Source of the DNA: Azospirillum brasilense
GTDB lineage: Bacteria > Pseudomonadota > Alphaproteobacteria > Azospirillales > Azospirillaceae
Assembly (NCBI RefSeq): GCF_007827795.1
Contig: NZ_VITI01000007.1
Coordinates: 186,001-250,000 of the forward strand
Length of the DNA: 64,000 nucleotides
Reading direction: 5' to 3'
Made by a program: the position numbers and the translations under genes. A model generated the notes under the pieces. It did not search any database and was not told the origin of the DNA. It saw only the letters and a list, made by a program, of their open reading frames with translations. How positions within the stretch are numbered: position 1 is the first letter of the stretch; the number at the start of each line of letters is the position of its first letter. Below, in pieces: positions 55,559 to 64,000 of the stretch.

Positions 55559-56209
55559 TCAGGACGCGGACAGGATGTCCGTGCCCTTCACCGTGGCTCC
55601 GCCCTTCAGGACGAACTGCGTCTCGCCGTTGACGCTGCGCACCTCCGCCACCGTGTCGGTCGTCACGGTGGCGGTGGTCAGCGACGCGCCGGCCTTGTCC
55701 TTCGCCGTCACGCGCACGAGGTAGGTGCCGTCCGCGGCGGCCGTGCCGTCGCTGCGCTTGCCGTCCCAGGTGAAGGTCTGCCGGCCCGTCTTCGGGCTGC
55801 CGGGGGCGCTGTAAATCACCTGCCCGGCGTCGTTCACCACCTCGATCTTCACCGACGCGGCGGCTCCGTCGATGGCGTAGGCCATCTCCGCCTTGCCCTC
55901 CGACAGGCTGATGCGGTCCGACGCGGCCTCCACCTTGCGGCCCAGATAGGCCATGTCCAGCCGCATGCCGCTGTTCTTCAGCGTGTCCAGCACCTGCCCC
56001 AGCGTCTCGTTCGTCCGCACGCCCTGCTCCACGGTGGAGAGTTGGGCGAGCTGCGTCATGAACTGAGTGGCGTCCATGGGTGACAGCGGGTCCTGGTTGC
56101 GGAGCTGCGCGGTCAGCAGCTTCAGGAACGCCTCGTAATCCACCGTCTGCTTCTTCGCGGCGGCGGAGGGGGGTGTGGTGGCCGTGTTGGTGGCCGCGGT
56201 CGTGGTCAT
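55559..56209 (-). CDS. flgD: Flagellar hook assembly protein FlgD
   Basis: The 216-aa protein contains the FlgD signature (YEAFLKLLTAQLRNQDPLSPMD, FMTQLAQLSTVEQG). A C-terminal FlgD Ig-like domain follows (TWDGKRSDGTAAADGTYLVRV). It caps the growing hook during assembly. Length is typical. It is the last gene of the minus-strand operon from fliL. Confidence 0.95.
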   Translation of the reverse strand: MTTTAATNTATTPPSAAAKKQTVDYEAFLKLLTAQLRNQDPLSPMDATQFMTQLAQLSTVEQGVRTNETLGQVLDTLKNSGMRLDMAYLGRKVEAASDRISLSEGKAEMAYAIDGAAASVKIEVVNDAGQVIYSAPGSPKTGRQTFTWDGKRSDGTAAADGTYLVRVTAKDKAGASLTTATVTTDTVAEVRSVNGETQFVLKGGATVKGTDILSAS

Positions 56210-56224
56210 GGCGGGTCCTTGCGG

Positions 56225-57535
56225 CTAGACGGAGATGTCGACGAGGCCGTCGATGGGGCGGGCGGCGCGTTCGGGGGGCAGGGCGGCGGGATCGACGGGA
56301 CGGAAGGCCCGTCCGGGGCCGTCCTGGCGCCCTCCCGTCCCGTCGCCCTGGCCGGAGAAGGCGAAGCCGCGCGGCTCGCCGTCGCCGCGCAGCGAGAAGT
56401 TCAGGGTGCCGCCGTCCAGCTCGAACCCGGCGTCGGACAGGGCGCGCTCCAGGTGATGTATGTCCCGGCGCAGCAGGGCCAGCGTTTCCGGGCTTTCGGC
56501 CTGGACATGCAGTGCGACGCGGGCGCCGCTCAGCTCGGCGACGACGCGGACTGGGCCAAGCTCCTCCGGCTTCAGGTCGATGTGGAATTCGCCGCCGCCC
56601 GCCTCGACGACGCGCACCAGCTGGCCGGCCACCTGGGCGGCGGGCAGCCGCGCCGCGGCGCTCTCACCGGGATGCGCCGCGTAGTGGGCCGCCGCGTGGG
56701 CCGCCGGCGGGGCGATGGCTGAAGGCAGCGGCGCCGCGCCGACGGGGTCCGCCGGGGAGGACAGCGCTGACAAGGCTTCCGGTCCGCCGGGCGGGGTGCC
56801 GCGGCCTTGCCCCTGGCCCGGATTCTGGCCGGTGCCGCCGTTGGACGCGGCGTTGCCGCCCGCCTGGGCCATCGCCTGTTGAAGCTGGGGGGAGGGAGCC
56901 TGCGTCGCGTCGCCCTTGGCGGGCGTCGCGGGGTCCTTGGCTTGGAACAGCGGGGCCGAGTCCGGTTTGGCCCCGGAAGCCGGCAGGGGAACGGACGGGG
57001 TGGCGGGTGCGGCTGAGTCGGTCGTGGCCTCCGGCGTCGTCCCGTCCGGCCCGGCGTCCGGTCTGGCGTTCGGCGGCGCCGCGGCGGTGGGCACCATGGG
57101 AAGCGACGCGGCCGGTTGCGGCGGACCGGGTTGGGCCGGAGCCGGCGGCTGGGGCGTCGCGGCGGTCTCCGCCAGGGGAGCCGTGACGGGTGGCACCACC
57201 GGCAGGGCGCCGGTCGAAGGCACGGAGTCCGGCAAAGCTGCGGCGTCCGCGATGCCCGGCGCCGTGGCGGGCGGCGGGGCGGTCAGCAGCGGCAGGAGCG
57301 CGGCCAGGGCGGCGTCGGCGCCGGCCGGCGCGCCGCCGGTCTGGGCGGAGGAGTCCGCCGGGTCGCCGTCCGCATCGGCGCCGCCGCGCCCCGCCGCGTC
57401 GTCCAGCAGGTCGGCGAAGGGCGTGCCGGACGCCTCGCGCTCACTCGGCGCGCCGGGGGACGGCGCCGCGGTTCCCTCCGCGGAACGGGCGGGGCGGGGC
57501 GGCGGAGCGGCGATGACGTCGGGAAGGCTGGGCAT
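56225..57535 (-). CDS. fliK: Flagellar hook-length control protein FliK
   Basis: The 436-aa protein is Pro/Ala/Gly-rich and disordered to about residue 315. Its C-terminal ~90 residues match the FliK hook-length domain (GGEFHIDLKPEELGPVRVVAEL, VQAESPETLALLRRD). It acts as a ruler and switches export specificity when the hook is complete. The ATG at 57535 is preferred; a TTG at 57571 would overlap the next gene. Low sequence conservation outside the C-terminus is normal. Confidence 0.88.
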   Translation of the reverse strand: MPSLPDVIAAPPPRPARSAEGTAAPSPGAPSEREASGTPFADLLDDAAGRGGADADGDPADSSAQTGGAPAGADAALAALLPLLTAPPPATAPGIADAAALPDSVPSTGALPVVPPVTAPLAETAATPQPPAPAQPGPPQPAASLPMVPTAAAPPNARPDAGPDGTTPEATTDSAAPATPSVPLPASGAKPDSAPLFQAKDPATPAKGDATQAPSPQLQQAMAQAGGNAASNGGTGQNPGQGQGRGTPPGGPEALSALSSPADPVGAAPLPSAIAPPAAHAAAHYAAHPGESAAARLPAAQVAGQLVRVVEAGGGEFHIDLKPEELGPVRVVAELSGARVALHVQAESPETLALLRRDIHHLERALSDAGFELDGGTLNFSLRGDGEPRGFAFSGQGDGTGGRQDGPGRAFRPVDPAALPPERAARPIDGLVDISV

Positions 57536-57567
57536 GATGTCTCTTGGTGAGAGAACCGCGACCGGGT

Positions 57568-58290
57568 TCAATTCGTCGGCGTCTGCATCAGGCGGACGGG
57601 CAGCGGGGCGGGCGGCGGTGGGCGGTCGCCGGGCAGGGCGCGCCGTTGCAGGACGAGGCGGGTGACCTCGCGCGCCTTGCCATCCTCCAGCTCCGCGATG
57701 ATCGGGGCGGAGCGGCGCTCGGCCATGCGGTCCAGGACGTCGATGATGATGTCGGTTTCCAGGTCGTTGAAGATGCGCGCGGCGTCGCGCGGCTTCATCG
57801 TCTCGTAGATCGTCACCATGCGCTTCAGATCCTCCTGCTGGAGGTTGGAGCGCTGCTGCATCAGCGCCTCTACGTCGCGCTTGATGGCGCTGAGCTTCTG
57901 GATCTGGGCGGTGGCGCGGGTTTCGGCGGCGGCCAGCACCGCTTCGGCCTCGCCGAGATGGCGGGTGCGGGCGGTCACGTCGGCCTTCTGCTCCACGATG
58001 GCGGCGCGCAGGGCCGGGTCGGTGCAGCTCGCCGCGGGCAGGGCGGCGTCCGCGGGCGAAGCCGCCGCGGTCATCGGCAGCGCGGCCAGAGCGGGGGCCG
58101 GCGCTGGCGGGGCGTCCAGGGAGGAGGACTCCGCGTCGCCCTTCAGGTCCTTGGCCCAGGGGCGCTCATGCTTGCCGAACTCGCGGTCGAACTGCTGGGC
58201 AACCACCGGCAATCCTTCCATCAGCGAGCCGAGCTTGAGCGGCAGCACCATCAGGATCGCCACCAGCGTGATGGGAAGTACGCGCAGCAT
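57568..58290 (-). CDS. MotE-like flagellar protein
   Basis: The 240-aa protein has an N-terminal membrane segment (LPITLVAILMVLPLKLGSL), a coiled coil (about 105 to 165), then YETMKPRDAARIFNDLETDII and MAERRSAPIIAELEDGKAREVT. This is the MgtE N-terminal-like pattern of MotE, a periplasmic chaperone of MotC in rhizobia. Position within the flagellar operon agrees. It overlaps the possible TTG start of fliK by 4 nt. Confidence 0.75.
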   Translation of the reverse strand: MLRVLPITLVAILMVLPLKLGSLMEGLPVVAQQFDREFGKHERPWAKDLKGDAESSSLDAPPAPAPALAALPMTAAASPADAALPAASCTDPALRAAIVEQKADVTARTRHLGEAEAVLAAAETRATAQIQKLSAIKRDVEALMQQRSNLQQEDLKRMVTIYETMKPRDAARIFNDLETDIIIDVLDRMAERRSAPIIAELEDGKAREVTRLVLQRRALPGDRPPPPAPLPVRLMQTPTN

Positions 58291-58293
58291 GGC

Positions 58294-58950
58294 TCAGCGC
58301 TCCGGTCCGATGGCCCGCAGCCGGGCGTAGAAGGCGTTGGCGGCCTGCTGCCGCGCGCCGCCGGTGTCCACGATGGATTCGGCGGTCTCAGTGGTGGTCT
58401 GCGGGACGGGCGGCGGTTCCTCCGCCGGGCGGGTGGCGGCTCCGGCCAGGGCGGCGACGCGCATCGGGCGGAAGCCGTCCTCGTCCTCCGGCGCGTCGCC
58501 GTCCAGCGCGGGAGCGGCGTTCGCGGGGGCGGGCACCGGTTCCGTGACGGTGGCGGGGACGGCCGCGGACGGCGGGACCGGGCGGGGTCGCGGGCGCGGC
58601 GCCGGGCCGTCCTCCAGCCGGCGGACCAGGGCGCGGGCCTCCTGCACGGACGCCTCGATGCGCTTGGACGCCCGCTCGCAGGAGCCGAGAACCAGCGCTG
58701 CCTCCTCGGTCACGCCCTTGGCGCGGTCGAGCCCGTCGGACAGCTTGGCCGAGGCCTCCGTCGCGGCGGCGACCAGCCGCTGCACCGAGGCCTCCGTCTC
58801 GTCGATGGTCTTGGAGAAGGTGCCGATCAGCGCGCCGATCTCGGCCTGGCTGGAGCGCATCACCTTCAGCCGCTTGTTGACGATCACCAGGAACACCGTG
58901 GCGGTGACGAGCATGACCGCCAGAACGGCGTCAATGAGGAATGAGACCAT
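58294..58950 (-). CDS. Flagellar-operon membrane protein (DUF6468-like)
   Basis: The 218-aa protein has an N-terminal membrane segment (LIDAVLAVMLVTATVFLVIV), a charged coiled coil (about 30 to 115) and a Pro/Ala-rich tail. Proteins of this type, annotated as DUF6468, occur beside fliM in alphaproteobacteria; the family name is from memory. It overlaps the fliM end by 20 nt. The function is unknown, and a motor-associated role is inferred from position. Confidence 0.65.
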   Translation of the reverse strand: MVSFLIDAVLAVMLVTATVFLVIVNKRLKVMRSSQAEIGALIGTFSKTIDETEASVQRLVAAATEASAKLSDGLDRAKGVTEEAALVLGSCERASKRIEASVQEARALVRRLEDGPAPRPRPRPVPPSAAVPATVTEPVPAPANAAPALDGDAPEDEDGFRPMRVAALAGAATRPAEEPPPVPQTTTETAESIVDTGGARQQAANAFYARLRAIGPER

Positions 58951-60034
58951 CGATCAGCTCCTGCTTGGTCTCCAGGTCGGTGTCGATCTTGACGGAGATG
59001 TTGCCGTTGCGCTGGCCCATGTGGCCGGCGAAGAGGGGGGTAGTCTTGCTTTGCAGCACCACCGGCGCGTCGGGGTCGATGCGCAGCTTCAGCGAGGTGC
59101 CCTTTTCCCAGTTCAGCACCTCGCCCAGCGAGACCTGCGTCTGCTGCAGCACGGCGACGAGGTCCAGCTTGGCCCGCATCAGCTCGGCCTTCAGGTGGCT
59201 TTCCCACACCGTGTCGTGGCCGAACTTCTCGCCCATGAAGGTCTGCACCAGCTTGCCGCGCACCGGCTCCAGCGTGGCGTAGGGGATGACCACCTCGGCA
59301 TGGCCGACGCGGCGCTCCACCTCCACCGCAATGCGCACGCGGATCACCGCGTTGGTGGCGCGGGTGATGGTGGCGAATTGCGGGTTCGTCTCCAGCCGGT
59401 CGAAGGTGAAGTCGATGGGCGTGATCGGGTCGAAGGACTGGCTGAGATCCTGGAGGATGACCCGGATCAGCCGCTCGGTGATCTTGCGCTCGATGGAGGT
59501 GTAGGTGCGCCCGTCGATGCGCCGGGCGCGGCTGCGCCGTCCGCCCAGCAGCACGTCCATCATGCAGTAGATCAGCGCGCTGTCGACCGACACGACGATG
59601 TGGTTGTCCCACTGCTCCGCCCGCGCGACACCGACCAGGGCCGGAAGCTCGATGGTGTCGAGGAACTCGTTGTAGCGCAGCCAGTCGATGCGCAGCAGGC
59701 TGGCCTCCACGCTGGTCGAGGAGAACTGGCGCAGCGACGTGTTCAGCAGCCGGACCATGCGGTCGAAGACCACGTCCAGCATCGGCAGACGGTCCTTGTT
59801 GACCGTCGTGGTGCTGATCAGCCGTTCGATGGCACGGGTCTGCCCGACGGATTCCGTCTGCGGCCCGACGGCGAAGTTCAGCAGGCGGTCGATCTCCTCC
59901 TGGCTCAGCTCCTTGGTGTCGGCCATCAGGGTGGCGGCCTCGGACTCACCGGTGCTGCTGTCCAGGCCCCAGTCCAGATCGTCCCCGGTGCCGCCGTTTT
60001 CGCCGCCGCCGTCGTTGTCGATGGGAGTGCTCAT
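58931..60034 (-). CDS. fliM: Flagellar motor switch protein FliM
   Basis: The 367-aa protein has the switch motif LSQEEIDRLL near residue 43 and the CheC-like middle domain (about 70 to 260). The C-terminal SpoA domain includes VLNWEKGTSLKLRIDPDAPVVL when joined. It binds CheY-P and sets rotation direction. AGAGGAA lies before the ATG at 60034. Confidence 0.96.
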   Translation of the reverse strand: MSTPIDNDGGGENGGTGDDLDWGLDSSTGESEAATLMADTKELSQEEIDRLLNFAVGPQTESVGQTRAIERLISTTTVNKDRLPMLDVVFDRMVRLLNTSLRQFSSTSVEASLLRIDWLRYNEFLDTIELPALVGVARAEQWDNHIVVSVDSALIYCMMDVLLGGRRSRARRIDGRTYTSIERKITERLIRVILQDLSQSFDPITPIDFTFDRLETNPQFATITRATNAVIRVRIAVEVERRVGHAEVVIPYATLEPVRGKLVQTFMGEKFGHDTVWESHLKAELMRAKLDLVAVLQQTQVSLGEVLNWEKGTSLKLRIDPDAPVVLQSKTTPLFAGHMGQRNGNISVKIDTDLETKQELIDGLIPH

Positions 60035-60051
60035 CCGTTCCTCTGGGTCGG

Positions 60052-60552
60052 CTATTGGGTGAGAAGGCTGCGCAGCAGGACGTCGGACACCGTGTCCGGG
60101 CCGAGGATCAGGTTGAAGCGGCGGCGCAGCTCCTCGCGCAGCCGCAGCAGACCGGCGGAGCCGCGCAGGTCGTGCTGGTCGATGTTGCGCAGGAACTCCT
60201 GCTGGGCGTTGACGAGATGGGGCATCGCCTGCTCCACCCGGCCGCGGTCCTTGGGCGCCAGCGCCAGCGTCACCCCGATCTTCATGAAGCGCGACGGTGT
60301 GTCGGGGCGCAGGTTCACCAGCAGCTCCGGCATGTCGAGCGTCGCCTGGGCCGGTTCGGCGATGGGCGTGCCCTCGAACAGCCGCGCCACCCCGTCCGGC
60401 CCGACGGCCATCCAGTAGCCGCCGAACCCGGCCGCGGCGACGCCGCACAGGGCGGCCGCCCCCAGCGCCAGCCGGGCCAGCGGCAGCACGATGACGTACA
60501 TCCGCTGCCGGCCCGGCGTTCCCGTCCTTGCCTTTCCAGCATCTGTATTCAT
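60052..60552 (-). CDS. fliL: Flagellar basal-body protein FliL
   Basis: The 166-aa protein has a membrane segment (LALGAAALCGVAAAGFGGYW). The periplasmic domain carries FMKIGVTLALAPKDR and ends LREELRRRFNLILGPDTVSDVLLRSLLTQ when joined. This is the FliL pattern. GGAGG lies 11 nt before the ATG at 60552. It heads the operon and is divergent from fliF. Confidence 0.9.
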   Translation of the reverse strand: MNTDAGKARTGTPGRQRMYVIVLPLARLALGAAALCGVAAAGFGGYWMAVGPDGVARLFEGTPIAEPAQATLDMPELLVNLRPDTPSRFMKIGVTLALAPKDRGRVEQAMPHLVNAQQEFLRNIDQHDLRGSAGLLRLREELRRRFNLILGPDTVSDVLLRSLLTQ

Positions 60553-60652
60553 CGCGGCCGGCGCCTCCAAAATACCGAAAATTTGAGCGACTGTTTTAAA
60601 CGATCAAGTTTTAGCGACTTCCTTCCGGTCTATCTTCGCGGCTTTTACTCCG

Positions 60653-60678
60653 CTTAAAAGTCATCCCGGTAGGTTGTG
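60653..60678 (+). promoter_or_regulatory. Candidate flagellar promoter motif upstream of fliF
   Basis: CTTAAAAGTCATCCCGG followed by TAGGTTGTG resembles the segment at 32040 to 32065 upstream of flgF. It lies in the 187-bp gap between divergent fliL and fliF, 61 nt before the fliF GTG. The match is only a two-member comparison. Confidence 0.3.
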
Positions 60679-60739
60679 AAGGCTCACGGGGTGAACATTA
60701 CGGTCCCCGCTTTTCGGAAACTTTAAAGGTGCGGGTGTC

Positions 60740-62440
60740 GTGACGGGACTGATCGACAATCTGCGGACGCTTGGGCGCACGCGCCTTCTGGTGCTGGCCG
60801 GCACGGGTGTCGGCATCGTCCTGGCGGTCGCCACCATGGCGGTTCTGCTGTCGCGGCCGCACATGACGCCACTCTACACCGGGCTGGAACCGGCGGAGGC
60901 CGGGCGCATCGTCAAGGCGGTGGAGGCCATGGGAGTGCCGGTGTCCGCCGCCTTCGACGGCACCGCCGTCCAGGTGCCGGAGGCCGAGGTGCCGCGGCTG
61001 CGCATGCTGCTGGCCGAGAAGGGCCTGCCGTCGCGCGGCGGCATCGGCTACGAGCTGTTCGACACCGACAAGCCGCTGGGCATCACCAGCTTCATGCAGC
61101 GGATGAACCGGCTGCGCGCCATGGAAGGCGAACTGGCCCGCACCATCGAGACGCTGTCCGGCATCGAGGCGGCGCGCGTCCACATCGTGCTCCCCGACCG
61201 CGAGGAGTTCTCGCGCGCCGCCCCCACCCCGACCGCCTCCATCGTGGTGCGCATGCGGGGCCGGGCACCGCTGGAGCGGCGGCAGGCGCTGTCCATCCGC
61301 CACCTCGTCTCCGCCGCCGTGCCAAACCTGAAGCCGAGCGCCGTCACCGTGCTCGACGCCTCCGGCGAGGTGCTGCTGACCGAGGAGGACGGCGACGCCC
61401 GGTCCTCGGCGAAGGTCGACGGGCTGCGCGCCGGCCACGAGACGCGCATCTCCCGCGCCATCGAGCAGATGCTGGTGGCGCGGCTGGGGCAGGGGAATGT
61501 TCGCGTTCAGGTTGCTGTCGATGTCGAAACCAAGCGCGAGGTCGTGCGCAGCCAGAGCTTCGACCCGAACAGCCAGGTCGTCCGCTCCACCCAGACGGTG
61601 CAGGAGCAGGACCGCAGCCTGGACAGCACGGGCGAGCCGCCGGTCACCGCCGAGCAGAACCTGCCGCAGCGCGAGGTCCGCGCCCAGGCCCAGAACAACC
61701 GCTCCTCCTCCGACTCCAAGCGCCAGGAGGAGACGGTCAATTACGAGATTTCCAACGTCGCCCGCGAAACCGTGATCGAGCCGGGCGACATCCGCCGGGT
61801 CAGCGTCGCCGTGCTGGTCAACGGCACCTGGGCGACCGCGCAGGACGGCACGCGCAGCTACGAGGCGCGCTCGCCCGAGGAGCTGCAGCGCATCACCGAG
61901 CTGGTGCGCTCCGCCATGGGCTTCAGCGAGGCGCGCGGCGACCGGGTGACCGTCGACAACCTGGAGTTCGTCAACCTCGCCCCCGAGCTGGGCGCCCGCG
62001 AGCCGATGGCGGAGATCGTCGACACGCTCAGCCGCAACGTGATGACGCTGATCCAGTGGGTGATCCTGCTGGTGCTCTGCGGGCTGCTGATCGTGCTCGG
62101 GCTGCGCCCGCTGATCCGCCGCGTCTTCCCGGCGCCGGAGCCGGTGGCGGCGGAAGCGGCTGCCCCGGCGCTGGCCGCCGGAGCGGCGATGCCGCAGCTC
62201 ACCGGTCCGGCCATGGGCAGCGATCCCGCCATGCAGGCGGCCCAGCTCACCGACGCGGGCGAGCAGGCAACCGCGGCCCTGCCGGGCATCGAGGAGACGA
62301 TGGACCAGCTCATCGAGCTGCGCACGGTGGAGGGTCGGGTGCGCGCCTCCTCCATCCGCCGGCTGGGCGACATCGTGGACCAGTACCCGGATGAGGCGAT
62401 CGATATCCTGCGCTCCTGGCTCTACGAGGAGGCGGTCTGA
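60740..62440 (+). CDS. fliF: Flagellar MS-ring protein FliF
   Basis: The 566-aa protein has two membrane segments (LLVLAGTGVGIVLAVATMAVLL; LIQWVILLVLCGLLIVLGL). Between them is the YscJ/FliF periplasmic domain (IGYELFDTDKPLGITSF, RVHIVLPDREEFSR). The C-terminal tail (VRASSIRRLGDIVDQYPDEA) is the FliG-binding part. Start codon GTG, with AAAGG upstream. fliG does not follow; fliH does. Confidence 0.96.
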   Translation: MTGLIDNLRTLGRTRLLVLAGTGVGIVLAVATMAVLLSRPHMTPLYTGLEPAEAGRIVKAVEAMGVPVSAAFDGTAVQVPEAEVPRLRMLLAEKGLPSRGGIGYELFDTDKPLGITSFMQRMNRLRAMEGELARTIETLSGIEAARVHIVLPDREEFSRAAPTPTASIVVRMRGRAPLERRQALSIRHLVSAAVPNLKPSAVTVLDASGEVLLTEEDGDARSSAKVDGLRAGHETRISRAIEQMLVARLGQGNVRVQVAVDVETKREVVRSQSFDPNSQVVRSTQTVQEQDRSLDSTGEPPVTAEQNLPQREVRAQAQNNRSSSDSKRQEETVNYEISNVARETVIEPGDIRRVSVAVLVNGTWATAQDGTRSYEARSPEELQRITELVRSAMGFSEARGDRVTVDNLEFVNLAPELGAREPMAEIVDTLSRNVMTLIQWVILLVLCGLLIVLGLRPLIRRVFPAPEPVAAEAAAPALAAGAAMPQLTGPAMGSDPAMQAAQLTDAGEQATAALPGIEETMDQLIELRTVEGRVRASSIRRLGDIVDQYPDEAIDILRSWLYEEAV

Positions 62441-63171
62441 TGGGCTACCCGCGCTACCGCTTCGACCTGCGCTTCGACAGCACGGCCCAGGCCGCGGCGC
62501 AGGCGGCGGCGGAGTTCGGCGTTGCTCCCGAACCGGACCCCATCGACCCGCTCGACGAGATCGTCCATTCCGAACGCCACCTCCAGGCCGCCGTCTACGG
62601 CGCCGAAGTCCGCGCCTTTGCCGAGGGGGTGGAGCAGGGCCGGCGCGAAGGGGCGGCGGAGGCCGCGGCGCGCACCGACGCCGCGCTGGCGCAGGCGCTC
62701 TCCCATCTCGACGAGCAATTGGCTGCCCTGGACGACCGTTTCACCGACGCCCTGCGCGGGGTGGAGGCGCAAGGGTCGGCGGTGATGCTGGCGCTCGTCC
62801 GTCGTCTCGCCCCGGCGCTGCTGGAGCGCATCGGCGCGGCGGAGACCGAACGGCTCGCCACGGATGCCCTGCGTCTGGCCGGCGGGTCGCCGCGGCTGCG
62901 GCTGCGCGTCCATCCCGATCTGGCGGAGCCCGTTCGCGCCAAGCTGGCCGACCCGGACTCCCTTGGCTTCAAAGGCTCGCTGGAGGTCGTCGCCGACGCA
63001 TCCCTGCCGCCCGGCGGGCTCGACGCCGCCTGGGAGGCCGGGGGCCTGCGCTACGACCCGGCAGCGGTGGAGCGCGCCGTCGACGGCCTGTGCGACCGCG
63101 CGCTGGCTGCCCTGTCCACCGAACATGACCTCTTCACCGACACGGAAAGCACCGCATCATGGCCCCACTGA
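62440..63171 (+). CDS. fliH: Flagellar export ATPase regulator FliH
   Basis: The 243-aa protein starts at the fliF stop (ATGA-type overlap). It has a helical N-terminal half with an Ala/Glu-rich repeat (FAEGVEQGRREGAAEAAA) and a C-terminal FliH-like domain (PRLRLRVHPDLAEPVRAKL, SLEVVADASLPPGGLDAAW). It regulates the export ATPase FliI. No fliI is adjacent. Confidence 0.8.
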   Translation: MGYPRYRFDLRFDSTAQAAAQAAAEFGVAPEPDPIDPLDEIVHSERHLQAAVYGAEVRAFAEGVEQGRREGAAEAAARTDAALAQALSHLDEQLAALDDRFTDALRGVEAQGSAVMLALVRRLAPALLERIGAAETERLATDALRLAGGSPRLRLRVHPDLAEPVRAKLADPDSLGFKGSLEVVADASLPPGGLDAAWEAGGLRYDPAAVERAVDGLCDRALAALSTEHDLFTDTESTASWPH

Positions 63172-63500
63172 ACCTCGACGTTCTGGAAGACGACGCCAAG
63201 CCCGCCGAGAAGGACGCCGCCGGCATCCCCGCCGCGGCGGTCGCCGGAGGCTCGATGAACGCCATCTACAACGTCCCGGTGGACGTGCAGGTGGTGCTCG
63301 GCCGCACCAGCATGCTGGTGGCGCAGCTCCTGAAGCTCGGCCGCGGCGCCGTGGTGGAGCTGGAGCGCAAGGTGGACGAGCCGGTGGAGGTCCTGGTGAA
63401 CCACCGTCTGGTCGCCCGTGGCGAGGTGGTGATCGTCGAGGACCAGCGGCTGGGCGTCACGTTGACCGAGATCGTGCGCACCGATCTGGCGATCGATTGA
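63159..63500 (+). CDS. fliN: Flagellar motor switch protein FliN
   Basis: The 113-aa protein is a single SpoA domain (NVPVDVQVVLGRTSMLVAQLLKLGRGAVVEL when joined, then VLVNHRLVARGEVVIV). Length and position are typical of FliN. Its start overlaps the fliH end by 13 nt, suggesting coupling. Confidence 0.96.
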   Translation: MAPLNLDVLEDDAKPAEKDAAGIPAAAVAGGSMNAIYNVPVDVQVVLGRTSMLVAQLLKLGRGAVVELERKVDEPVEVLVNHRLVARGEVVIVEDQRLGVTLTEIVRTDLAID

Positions 63501-63532
63501 CACCCCCGGCACCGCATCCACGGGTTCCCGCC

Positions 63533-64000
63533 ATGATCCGACGCCTGTCCTTGTACGGCCTTCCCGCCGCGCTCGCCGTTCTGCTTCCCGCGGCGGCCTG
63601 GGCGCAGAGCGGCGGGCTGGACCTGTCCTCCATCGGCAGCGCCCTCGGCGGCGCCACGGGGGAGAGCGGGTCGCTGTCCGGGCGCGTCATCCAGGGCATC
63701 GTCCTGCTGACGGTGCTCAGCGTGGCGCCGGGCCTGCTGGTCATGGCGACCTCCTTCACCCGGATCATCGTCGTGCTGTCGCTGCTGCGCTCGGCGCTCG
63801 GGCTTCAGCAGTCGCCGCCGAACATGGTGCTGATCAGCCTCGCCATGTTCCTGACCTTCCACATCATGGGGCCGGTCTTCGACACGGCGTGGCAGGACGG
63901 GCTGCGCCCGATGCTGAACGAGCAGGTGACCCAGGAGCAGGGGCTGGAGCGGATGGTCGAGCCCTTCCGCAACTTCATGGCCTCCCAGGTGCGGGACAAG
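63533..64000 (+). CDS. fliP: Flagellar export protein FliP, truncated by the window end
   Basis: The visible 156 codons start with a signal-type N-terminus (LPAALAVLLPAAAWA). They continue with the conserved VLSVAPGLLVMATSFTRIIVVLSLLRSALGLQQSPPN region when joined. FliP is a core membrane component of the flagellar export gate. The frame continues past the window edge. Confidence 0.96.
   Translation, partial: MIRRLSLYGLPAALAVLLPAAAWAQSGGLDLSSIGSALGGATGESGSLSGRVIQGIVLLTVLSVAPGLLVMATSFTRIIVVLSLLRSALGLQQSPPNMVLISLAMFLTFHIMGPVFDTAWQDGLRPMLNEQVTQEQGLERMVEPFRNFMASQVRDK

Overview
The window is GC-rich (roughly two thirds G+C by eye) alphaproteobacterial DNA. The combination of napEDABC, alphaproteobacterial-type flagellar operons, an R-body (reb) cluster and an aerobic/anaerobic lifestyle gene set (adhE) fits a Rhodospirillales bacterium such as Azospirillum. 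The genus is an inference from gene content; no rRNA is present to confirm it.

Region 1 (1 to about 11.6 kb) is the right end of an integrated, probably mobilizable element. It carries a HIRAN-domain protein, a KfrA-like plasmid-type DNA-binding protein with palindromic sites upstream, a MobQ-type relaxase with a recognisable Q-type nic region, a large P-loop ATPase with a cysteine cluster, a frameshifted degenerate resolvase-like gene, a nuclease-like hypothetical, an excisionase and a tyrosine integrase. The integrase ends about 70 bp from the 3' end of a tRNA-Phe gene, the likely attachment site. The other end of the element lies outside the window.

Region 2 (11.6 to 16.7 kb) is chromosomal-type DNA: tRNA-Phe, adhE (fermentative aldehyde/alcohol dehydrogenase) and a regulator that joins a degenerate sigma-54-activator-like ATPase to an AraC-type DNA-binding domain. 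Region 3 (16.8 to 26.5 kb, all minus strand) is an R-body cluster. Four closely related ~90-aa RebB proteins come first, then three divergent RebB-like proteins, a 364-aa protein, an Ala/Gln-rich helical protein and a 1,699-aa protein of unknown function. This is the most likely home of an undescribed system.

Region 4 (26.9 to 35.7 kb) holds a YitT-family membrane protein, motA-motB with a TPR protein, and flgF-flgG-flgA-flgH plus a FliL-like protein. Region 5 (35.7 to 40.1 kb) is the periplasmic nitrate reductase operon napEDABC, preceded by a perfect FNR/DNR-type palindrome and two unidentified similar palindromes. Region 6 (40.1 to 55.5 kb) is a single 4,972-codon gene. It encodes a giant RTX-type protein with about 20 tandem modules, then NIDO, Calx-beta and VWD domains and a C-terminal RTX block, so it is probably a type I-secreted adhesin or matrix protein. 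Region 7 (55.5 to 64 kb) is a second flagellar block: flgD-fliK-motE-like-DUF-fliM-fliL on the minus strand, and divergent fliF-fliH-fliN-fliP, the last cut by the window end. fliG is not in the window.
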